From UBA1422 sp041859095 (GTDB taxonomy: Bacteria > Bacillota > Clostridia > Peptostreptococcales > Anaerovoracaceae): a DNA stretch of 64,000 bases. The notes beneath the pieces are model-generated. The model did not search any database. It was not told the origin of the DNA and saw only the letters and a list, made by a program, of their open reading frames with translations. Shown piece by piece: positions 51,968 through 58,783 of the stretch. A program made the translations under genes and the position numbers. Position 1 is the first letter of the stretch; every line of letters begins with the position of its first letter. Where the stretch lies: assembly GCA_041859095.1 (NCBI GenBank), contig JBHEKY010000018.1:1-64000 (forward strand). Direction: 5' to 3'.

Positions 51968-52954
51968 ATGGCAAAAGGAATTATGATATTTATCGAGCAT
52001 CACAATGCTTCAATCCGTAAAGTGTCTTTGGAACTGCTCAGTCAGGCCAAAATCATTGCTGCGAAATCCGGCGATCCTGTGATCGCAGTCGTATTGGGGA
52101 AAGAAGTCTCCTCCGTTGCGGAGCTGGCCGGCACCTACGGCGCAGACAAAGTTCTCTTTGTGGAAGATGATAAACTAGAAAATTATACCACCGGCGCATA
52201 CACTTCTGTGCTGAATCAGCTGATTCAGAAAGAAGCCCCCCAGGCAATCTTGCTGGGAAATACCGCCATCGGAAAAGATTTGGCTCCCCGCCTGGCCCAG
52301 CGGCTTGGTGTGGGCATGGCCTCTGATTGTACCGGCATGGAAATGGACGACAAGGATTTCTTGAAGTTTAAGCGTCCCATCTATGGCGGAAAAGCAGCAG
52401 CCGAGCTTACCTTAACACAAAAGCCCATCGTGGCAACCATAAGACCCAACACCTTCCCATCCGGCGCACCGGATGCAGCTCACAAGGCTGAAATGGTCAA
52501 AGAATCTGCCGCAATTGATGTGTCAGACCTGAGAGCCATTGTTAAGGAAGTGGTTTTGGCCGCTTCAGAACGTCCGGAACTCATCGAAGCCGAGATTATC
52601 ATATCAGGCGGACGAGGCATGAAAGGTCCGGAAAACTTCGTTCTATTGGAAGAATGTGCCGACTCCATCGGCGCGGCTGTTGGCGCATCTCGTGCGGCAG
52701 TAGACGCGGGTTGGAGAGAACAGAAATTCCAGGTGGGGCAGACTGGCAAGACCGTATCCCCAACCCTTTATATCGCCTGCGGTATCTCCGGAGCGATTCA
52801 ACATCTGGCAGGTATGGGCTCCTCAAAAATTATTGTAGCCATCAACAAAGACCCGGAAGCCAACATCTTCAATCTTGCGGATTATGGCATTGTCGGCGAT
52901 TTGTTTGAAATCGTGCCACTGCTTACCGAAGAGTTGAAAAAAATCCGTTCGTAA
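51968..52954 (+). CDS. etfA: Electron transfer flavoprotein subunit alpha
   Basis: 328 residues. The C-terminal FAD domain is clear: GGRGMKGPENFVLLEECADSIG, VGASRAAVDAGW, QVGQTGKTVSPTLYIACGIS and the NKDPEANIFNLADYGIVGD motif. Works with EtfB and the dehydrogenases at 50013 and 55638. AGGAGGA before the ATG. No extra N-terminal ferredoxin domain, so any ferredoxin link is external. Confidence 0.92.
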   Translation: MAKGIMIFIEHHNASIRKVSLELLSQAKIIAAKSGDPVIAVVLGKEVSSVAELAGTYGADKVLFVEDDKLENYTTGAYTSVLNQLIQKEAPQAILLGNTAIGKDLAPRLAQRLGVGMASDCTGMEMDDKDFLKFKRPIYGGKAAAELTLTQKPIVATIRPNTFPSGAPDAAHKAEMVKESAAIDVSDLRAIVKEVVLAASERPELIEAEIIISGGRGMKGPENFVLLEECADSIGAAVGASRAAVDAGWREQKFQVGQTGKTVSPTLYIACGISGAIQHLAGMGSSKIIVAINKDPEANIFNLADYGIVGDLFEIVPLLTEELKKIRS

Positions 52955-52982
52955 GAACTGACAAAAACCTCCTAGTTCTATG

Positions 52983-53014
52983 TTTTACGTGGAGTGGCAA
53001 CACTCCACGTAAAA
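52983..53014 (+). other. Perfect 14-bp hairpin with GCAA tetraloop between etfA and the DUF6125 gene
   Basis: Stem 52983-52996 pairs with 53001-53014, loop GCAA (a GNRA tetraloop). It is flanked by T's on the 5' side and A's on the 3' side, so it lacks the T-tail needed for a terminator on either strand. More likely an mRNA stability or processing element inside the operon. Confidence 0.8.
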
Positions 53015-53032
53015 AAAGAAAGGCACACCACC

Positions 53033-53791
53033 ATGGCAAAAGACTTGATTACCGACGAAATGAACCGAGAAGAGATGGCTTTATTCGCCATGGATCTGAT
53101 GCACAGGTCCATGGTCCATCATGTTTTTTGGTTTAAAGAAGTAGAGCACCAAATGGGATTTGACGCCGCGTTGGAAATCATGGAAGAAGCCTACGAAAAA
53201 AGTCGTCTGATTCAGTTGAAACGCCTCTCAAAAATTTTGGGGTTTCAATTAGAGAACGGCATACCATCCCCACTGCTATCCATGCCCAGAGAAACCATGA
53301 CGGAACTGATTGAAGGTCTGGGAATCAACTGGCTGGCGGGAGATGGGGTTTGGTTTCAAGCCGTGGAATCCAGCCATGGAATGGGAGACGCGAAACGTTG
53401 CAATGACTCTTGCTGGGCTTGGTTCTCACCTTTTGAAGCCTGGTCCGTGAAACGTTTTCTAAACATGGGGGAGAACCCTGGATTAGAAGGGTTACAAAAG
53501 GCATTACAATACCGTCTGTACGCTCAAATCAATGAGCAGTCTATCATCACCGATGGTCCGGACAGTTTAATCTTCCAAATGAATCATTGCCGGGTACAGG
53601 CAGCCCGAAAAAGCAAGGGGATGGAAGACTACCCCTGCAAATCTGCAGGTTTGGTGGAATACACTAATTTCGCCCATGCCATCGACTCAAGAATTCATAC
53701 TCAATGCATCGCCTGTCCGCCGGATGTCCATCCGGATGAATGGTCTTGTGCATGGAGATTTTCTATAACAGAGAAGGGAGAAGGACTATGA
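53033..53791 (+). CDS. DUF6125-like Cys-containing protein
   Basis: 252 residues, soluble. The C-terminal half has MNHCRVQAARKSKGMEDYPC, EYTNFAHAIDSRIHTQCIACPPDVHPDEWSCAWRF, with several conserved Cys, matching what I recall of DUF6125 proteins (related to L-2-amino-thiazoline-4-carboxylate hydrolase-like annotations). It may bind metal or an Fe-S cluster. Function unknown. It is placed between etfA and the membrane decarboxylase genes and overlaps the next tiny gene by 4 bases, so it probably belongs to the pathway. The frame is open from 52994, but ATG 53033 was chosen: it lies downstream of the hairpin and follows AGAAAGG. Confidence 0.75.
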   Translation: MAKDLITDEMNREEMALFAMDLMHRSMVHHVFWFKEVEHQMGFDAALEIMEEAYEKSRLIQLKRLSKILGFQLENGIPSPLLSMPRETMTELIEGLGINWLAGDGVWFQAVESSHGMGDAKRCNDSCWAWFSPFEAWSVKRFLNMGENPGLEGLQKALQYRLYAQINEQSIITDGPDSLIFQMNHCRVQAARKSKGMEDYPCKSAGLVEYTNFAHAIDSRIHTQCIACPPDVHPDEWSCAWRFSITEKGEGL

Positions 53792-53886
53792 TCCCATTTA
53801 GCCCACTAAACGTAGTAATCATGGCGGCAGTCTTTATTGTTGTCGTCGTCGTGTTTGCGGTTTGCATCCGGCGTGAGCTGAAATAA
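53788..53886 (+). CDS. 32-residue single-span membrane protein, decarboxylase accessory candidate
   Basis: MIPFSPLNVVIMAAVFIVVV... then a basic RRELK end; one membrane helix. The ATGA overlap with the previous gene and AGAAGG upstream support it. Na+ decarboxylases contain small single-span subunits (delta/epsilon types in glutaconyl- and methylmalonyl-CoA decarboxylase), so this is a good candidate for one. Confidence 0.6.
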   Translation: MIPFSPLNVVIMAAVFIVVVVVFAVCIRRELK

Positions 53887-53932
53887 CCGCCAATGCACCA
53901 AACGAGATCCGAATCAGAAAGGAATGTCTACT

Positions 53933-54085
53933 ATGAGTGATTCAATTTTTATCGCAGCACAGGTATATCTTTATGCCTTTGTCATCTCATTGGCCGTAGC
54001 GGGCTTGATTAAGTTGATGCTTTGGACCATTCACCGGTTCAGCCCTCAGTCAATCCAGCCAGAAGCTGAAACAACCAATGAATAA
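53933..54085 (+). CDS. 50-residue single-span membrane protein, GcdD/OadG-like candidate
   Basis: MSDSIFIAAQVYLYAFVISL starts one membrane helix (about 8-32), followed by a hydrophilic tail rich in Pro, Gln and Glu. This layout is that of the small OadG/GcdD/MmdD anchor subunits. GAAAGGA lies nine bases before the ATG. It sits between the other tiny gene and gcdB, spaced 16 bases from the latter, as expected for a decarboxylase operon. Confidence 0.7.
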   Translation: MSDSIFIAAQVYLYAFVISLAVAGLIKLMLWTIHRFSPQSIQPEAETTNE

Positions 54086-54101
54086 TAGGGAGGTATAGAA
54101 A

Positions 54102-55304
54102 GTGAACTTAGCGAATCTTTTCCAAGGAATCGGTACTATGACCACACAGGAACCCGGTATCGTCATAGCCCGAATCGTACTAATTATTTTAGGAGTTGCA
54201 TTGGTTTGGTTGGGTAAGCGTGGAACCCTGGAACCACTAATCATGGTACCCATGGGGTTTGGTATGCTAGCCGTCAATGCCGGTGTTTTGTTTATGACAG
54301 CCACCACCACAGGAACACTGTTTGTAGATCCCTTAGTCACAGATACAGAAGGGCTTATGAACACATTGCAGATTGATTTTCTGCAGCCAATCTACACCTT
54401 TACTTTCAGCAATAGCCTGATTGCTTGCTTAGTATTTATGGGCATTGGCGTATTGGCAGACGTAGGGAGCCTCTTGCGCTACCCGTTTACCAGTATGTTC
54501 ATTGCACTGTTTGCAGAGTTGGGCACTATTCTAACCTTCCCCATAGCAAGAGCGTTTGGATTAAGCTACGGAGAAGCAGCGGCCATTGCCATTGTGGGAA
54601 CCGCAGACGGCCCTATGGTCCTGTTTTCTTCCATGATGCTGGCACCTGAACTTTTTGTACCCATTACAGTCATTGCCTATTTGTATTTAAGTCTGACCTA
54701 TGGCGGATACCCATTCCTAGTTCGACTTATGATCCCCAAAGATCTTCGAGGCCAAGTGATTAAGCTGTCCAAAAAAACCAACGTAACCTCCGGACAGAAA
54801 CTGGCATTTGACGTAATTGGCTGTGTGGTATTGTGCCTGTTGTTGCCGGTTGCAGCACCTCTTTTCTTATCATTCTTCTTAGGAAATGCAATCAAAGAAT
54901 CGGGTATTGTGAAGTACACCAAAATGCTGGAGGATGTGGTTCTTTACTGGTCCACCTTCTTCCTGGGATTGTTGCTGGGCGTCCTTTGTGACGCATCCAC
55001 CATCATGAATCCGGATGTGCTTCCAATTTTGATACTAGGCATTGTCGCTTTGGGATTGTCGGGAATTGGCGGTATTCTGGGCGGATATGCGGTATACCTA
55101 ATCAATGGGAAAAAATTCAATCCTACCATTGGAATCGCGGGGGTATCTTGCGTGCCCACCACAGCAAAGATTGCACAACATGAAGTAACTTTGGCTAACA
55201 AAAGAGCCAACGTCCTTCAAATTGCCATGGGAGCCAGTTTGAGTGGTGTCATCACTTCGGCCATTATCACCGGGGTATACATCTCCTTTGCGGCCTTCGT
55301 GTAG
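54102..55304 (+). CDS. gcdB: Na+-translocating decarboxylase beta subunit (OadB/GcdB family)
   Basis: 400 residues, about nine spans. It releases CO2 from carboxybiotin and couples this to Na+ export. Asp169 in VGTADGPMVLFSSMMLAPEL corresponds to the essential Asp of OadB (GGADGP). The C-terminal GIAGVSCVPTTAKIAQHEV and LQIAMGASLSGVITSAI also match. The start is GTG at 54102, eight bases after GGGAGG, with no better ATG. Family members serve oxaloacetate, methylmalonyl-CoA, malonate or glutaconyl-CoA; neighbours point to glutaconyl-CoA. Confidence 0.9.
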   Translation: MNLANLFQGIGTMTTQEPGIVIARIVLIILGVALVWLGKRGTLEPLIMVPMGFGMLAVNAGVLFMTATTTGTLFVDPLVTDTEGLMNTLQIDFLQPIYTFTFSNSLIACLVFMGIGVLADVGSLLRYPFTSMFIALFAELGTILTFPIARAFGLSYGEAAAIAIVGTADGPMVLFSSMMLAPELFVPITVIAYLYLSLTYGGYPFLVRLMIPKDLRGQVIKLSKKTNVTSGQKLAFDVIGCVVLCLLLPVAAPLFLSFFLGNAIKESGIVKYTKMLEDVVLYWSTFFLGLLLGVLCDASTIMNPDVLPILILGIVALGLSGIGGILGGYAVYLINGKKFNPTIGIAGVSCVPTTAKIAQHEVTLANKRANVLQIAMGASLSGVITSAIITGVYISFAAFV

Positions 55305-55413
55305 TCGAGATATCATAGCTTTTAATCAATAATATATTTATAACCCATATCAAATAAAAGAAATGAAGAACACACATTAACTATCATATCAAACAATTCA
55401 AGGAGGATTTGAA

Positions 55414-55623
55414 ATGACGGAAATTACAAGCCCAATGGCAGGAAGAATTGCGGAGATTAACATGGAAGTGGGTCAAACCATTACTGAAGACGATGAACTC
55501 TTTATCATCGAAGCAATGAAAATGGAAAACGTTGTCTATGGAGACCCGGGTGTCGTGAAGAGCGTCCTGGTAAAGGTAGGAGACGAAGTAGAAGAAGACC
55601 AAGTGTTGGCAATTGTTGAATAA
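55414..55623 (+). CDS. Biotin carboxyl carrier protein 2
   Basis: 69 residues, near-copy of the carrier at 49789 (60 of 69 identical by eye), with the same biotin Lys36 in EAMKMEN. AAGGAGG upstream. It precedes the glutaryl-CoA-type dehydrogenase and the carboxyltransferase, so it is probably the working gamma subunit of the decarboxylase. The duplication may be recent. Confidence 0.92.
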   Translation: MTEITSPMAGRIAEINMEVGQTITEDDELFIIEAMKMENVVYGDPGVVKSVLVKVGDEVEEDQVLAIVE

Positions 55624-55637
55624 TAGGAGGAACAAAA

Positions 55638-56795
55638 ATGGATTTTGGATTTACAGAAGAACAAAGAATGGTCCAGGAAATGGCCCGCAACTTTGCAGAA
55701 AAAGAAATTGCACCTTTCATCGATGAAGATGAAAAGAACCACCATTATCGTCGGGAGATCCTGACCAAAATGGGCGAGCTGGGACTGTTGGGATGGAATA
55801 TCCCCGAAGAGTACGGCGGCAACGGAATGGGCTGGATGGAAGCCGTAACAGCGCTATATGAAATCGCCAAAGTGCACACCTCCTGGAGACTGTCCATCAG
55901 CGGAAATTGCTGGGGACCAGCCATGACCATCAACGAATACGGAACTGAAGAGCAAAAGAAAAAATACATCCCCGACCTGGTAAGTGGAAAGTCAGTCGGA
56001 AGTTTTGCCATGACAGAAGCCAACTCCGGCTCAGATGTTGGAAGTATGAAAACTTTTGCGGAAGATAAGGGTGACCACTACGTGATCAACGGATCTAAAA
56101 TGTGGATTTCCGGCGGACATACCTGTGATGTGGGACTGCTTTATGTGGTCACAACCGAAGGTGGCGGGCCCAGAGGCTTGTCTTGCTTCATCATTGATTA
56201 CAACAACACACCTGGAATCACCCGAATTCCTATCCATGAAAAAGTGGGTATGTGGCCTGCGCCCACCTCTGAGCTGGTCTTCGAAAATGCCATCGTACCC
56301 AAAGAAAACCTACTGGGCCCATTGAACAAGGGCTTCCAGATTTGCATGTGGCAGCTGAACAACACCAGAATGGGATGTGCCACCGGCGCAGCCGCCTTGT
56401 CGGCAGCCTGCCTGGAAGGCGCAGTCAACTACGCCAACGAAAGAACTCAGTTTGGACAACCCATTGGTAAGTTCCAGATGATTCAACAGCAGATTGCTGA
56501 AATGAAGCTGGAAGACGAAGCGGCAAAATATCTGGTATTCCGCGCAGCTTACTTAAAGGACAAGGGCTTGCCCAGCCAACAGGAAACTTCCATGGCAAAA
56601 TTGTTCTCCTGCAATGCAGCCGTCCATGCGGCCAATGTGGCCATGAAGATTTATGGTTCCTACGGATATTCCACTGAGTATCCATGCGGAAGATGGCTAA
56701 GAGATGCCAAACAGTTTGAGACCTTAGAAGGCACATCAAATATTCATATGAGTATTGTGGCCGGTATTGAACTAGGTTATCAGGCCAATCGATAA
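55638..56795 (+). CDS. Acyl-CoA dehydrogenase, glutaryl-CoA type (probably non-decarboxylating)
   Basis: 385 residues, FAD enzyme. FAMTEANSGSDVGSMKT, MWISGGHTCDVGLLYV and the catalytic Glu364 in LEGTSNIH are family features. Arg84 in VHTSWRLSISG falls where human glutaryl-CoA dehydrogenase has the Arg that binds the distal carboxylate (SYRSAM); the neighbouring bcd has Gly there. The next gene decarboxylates glutaconyl-CoA, so this enzyme is likely the non-decarboxylating type that only oxidises glutaryl-CoA to glutaconyl-CoA. The alternative is another dicarboxyl-CoA substrate. GGAGG upstream; electrons go to EtfBA. Confidence 0.82.
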   Translation: MDFGFTEEQRMVQEMARNFAEKEIAPFIDEDEKNHHYRREILTKMGELGLLGWNIPEEYGGNGMGWMEAVTALYEIAKVHTSWRLSISGNCWGPAMTINEYGTEEQKKKYIPDLVSGKSVGSFAMTEANSGSDVGSMKTFAEDKGDHYVINGSKMWISGGHTCDVGLLYVVTTEGGGPRGLSCFIIDYNNTPGITRIPIHEKVGMWPAPTSELVFENAIVPKENLLGPLNKGFQICMWQLNNTRMGCATGAAALSAACLEGAVNYANERTQFGQPIGKFQMIQQQIAEMKLEDEAAKYLVFRAAYLKDKGLPSQQETSMAKLFSCNAAVHAANVAMKIYGSYGYSTEYPCGRWLRDAKQFETLEGTSNIHMSIVAGIELGYQANR

Positions 56796-56859
56796 ACGAA
56801 ACCATCTGTAATGGTAGCGTGAAGCAATGGACCAACTACTCAATGGAAAGGAGAATCAA

Positions 56860-58602
56860 ATGATAGACCGAAAATATCCATTACATCCCTATTTTGAAAC
56901 CATGCCAGGCATCGGTACTGAGTTGCCGAGAAGCCTGAAAAAGAATATTGAAGAATTGCAAGAACAGGAAGCCATCGTGGCTGCTGAGGTGGACCGAGTC
57001 AAAAATGCAGGGAAACCTACGGAAAAAATGAACCAAACCGGGGAATGGACAGCATGGCAGCGAATTGAATATTTGGTTGAACCCGGCACCTGGTGTCCCC
57101 TCCATACCATTTATGATCCCGCTTTCAACGAAGAGGGCACCACTGGCGTTATTGATGGACTAGGCAAAATTAATGGTCGTTGGGCCATCATCATCGCCTC
57201 CAACAACAAGGTCATGGCAGGCGCATGGTTGTCGGGACAAGCGGACAATGTTCTTCGGGTCACAGACATCGCAAAAAGACTACATTTGCCTTTAGTATGG
57301 GTACTGAACTGTAGCGGAGCCAAGTTGATGGAACAAGAGAAATGCTTCCCCAATCGACGTGGAAGCGGAACCCCCTTCTTCCGACACGCCGAACTTCAAA
57401 AGCTTGGTATTCCAATTATTGTTGGAATTTATGGGACAAATCCTGCTGGTGGTGGGTATCACTCCATCAGCCCAACCGTCTTGATTGGTCATGAAAAATG
57501 CAACATGGCGGTAGGCGGTGCCGGCATCGTAAGCGGCATGGCACCGAAAGGTTATATTGATGAAGAAGTCGCACAGGCTCTCATTGAAAACACCAAAAAA
57601 TTCAAGGCAACCCCTCCGGGACGGGTGGAAATCCACCATGATGGGACCGGATTCATTCGTGACGTCTGTCAGACGGAAGAAGAAGTCCTAGATGACATCA
57701 AACATTACATGGCAGCCCTGCCTGCGTATGCACCGGAATTTTTCCGAGTTGCTGCTCCGGCAGAACCAAAATATGCGTCAGAAGACCTGTATAGCTTGGT
57801 TCCCTTGAATCCCAAAAGAATCTATCCCATGGAAGAGGTTTTGGCACGTCTTTTTGACAGCAGCGAACACATGGAATTCAAACCCGAGTCCGGACCGGAA
57901 ATGTATTGCGGTTTGGCAAAAGTGGACGGTTTCCTCTGTGGTTTCATTGCAAACCGTCAGGGAGGTCTGGGTGCCGGATATCCTAAATATGCAGATTACG
58001 AGGGCATAGGCGGGAAACTCTATCGGGAAGGCCTGATTAAAATGAATGAGTTTGTCACCCTATGTGGCCGCGACCGCATTCCACTAATCTGGGTGCAGGA
58101 TGCCACTGGAATCGATGTGGGAGATACGGCAGAAAAAGCAGAAATGCTGGGGCTTGGTATGAGCTTGATTTATTCCATTGAACAGTCCGACAACCCCATG
58201 ATGACCATCATCCTAAGAAAAGGAACTGCCGCTGCCCATTACGTTTTGGGTGGACCGCAGGGCAACAACAACAATGCGTTCACCATTGGAACGGCTGCAA
58301 CTGAAATCTACGTTATGCATGGAGAAACTGCAGCGGCTGCTACTTATGCTCGAAGACTGGTAAAAGACCAGGAAGAAGGAAAGCCACTGGATGAAACCAT
58401 TGAAAAAATGAATGGCATTATCAAAATGTATACCGAAAAATCAAGACCGGTGTACTGTGCCAAGAGTGGATTTGTGGATGAAATCGTAGCATTCCCCGAC
58501 CTAAGGAATTACTGCAAAGCATTTGCCGGGTCATACTACCAGAATCCCACGACCATATGCGCACCTCATCAAATGATTTTGCCGAGAACCATCAAAGGAT
58601 AA
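56860..58602 (+). CDS. gcdA: Glutaconyl-CoA decarboxylase alpha subunit (biotin carboxyltransferase)
   Basis: 580 residues, close to the 587 of Acidaminococcus GcdA. Two carboxyltransferase (crotonase-like) domains: GTTGVIDGLGKINGRWAIII, NPAGGGYHSISPT and VGGAGIVSGMAPKGYI in the first; CGRDRIPLIWVQDATGIDVG and GTAAAHYVLGGPQGNNNNAF in the second. It transfers CO2 from glutaconyl-CoA to the biotin carrier, leaving crotonyl-CoA. The frame opens at 56827, but ATG 56860 follows AAAGGAGA. Ends at the terminator at 58630. Confidence 0.9.
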   Translation: MIDRKYPLHPYFETMPGIGTELPRSLKKNIEELQEQEAIVAAEVDRVKNAGKPTEKMNQTGEWTAWQRIEYLVEPGTWCPLHTIYDPAFNEEGTTGVIDGLGKINGRWAIIIASNNKVMAGAWLSGQADNVLRVTDIAKRLHLPLVWVLNCSGAKLMEQEKCFPNRRGSGTPFFRHAELQKLGIPIIVGIYGTNPAGGGYHSISPTVLIGHEKCNMAVGGAGIVSGMAPKGYIDEEVAQALIENTKKFKATPPGRVEIHHDGTGFIRDVCQTEEEVLDDIKHYMAALPAYAPEFFRVAAPAEPKYASEDLYSLVPLNPKRIYPMEEVLARLFDSSEHMEFKPESGPEMYCGLAKVDGFLCGFIANRQGGLGAGYPKYADYEGIGGKLYREGLIKMNEFVTLCGRDRIPLIWVQDATGIDVGDTAEKAEMLGLGMSLIYSIEQSDNPMMTIILRKGTAAAHYVLGGPQGNNNNAFTIGTAATEIYVMHGETAAAATYARRLVKDQEEGKPLDETIEKMNGIIKMYTEKSRPVYCAKSGFVDEIVAFPDLRNYCKAFAGSYYQNPTTICAPHQMILPRTIKG

Positions 58603-58629
58603 CATGATATTCCAAATAAAAAACACAAG

Positions 58630-58662
58630 GAAAGAAGCCGGCATTCATTGCCGGTTTCTTTC
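58630..58662 (+). terminator. Rho-independent terminator after gcdA
   Basis: A 14-bp stem with one wobble (58630-58643 with 58649-58662) built on GCCGGCA/TGCCGG, with T-rich 3' arm. It closes the long metabolic operon. Confidence 0.75.
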
Positions 58663-58717
58663 TGCTAGAAACTGTATGGAAACCCTGGATATTTCCCAAT
58701 AAAGAGGTAGTAAACTT

Positions 58718-58746
58718 TTGACAAAGCGGGTCACTTCATACATAAT
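58718..58746 (+). promoter_or_regulatory. Sigma-A promoter of the sigma-54 activator gene
   Basis: Perfect TTGACA (58718-58723), 17-bp spacer, CATAAT (58741-58746), 37 bases before the start. Confidence 0.7.
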
Positions 58747-58783
58747 ATAGTAATGAAGTAAGTTGCCGGAAAGGAATGAGCCA

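Noticed and set aside
54102..58602. Oxaloacetate or methylmalonyl-CoA decarboxylase
   Set aside because: The alpha subunit has the two-domain GcdA-length form (580 residues) and sits beside a glutaryl-CoA-type dehydrogenase; no pyruvate/oxaloacetate-type alpha subunit with a TIM barrel is present.
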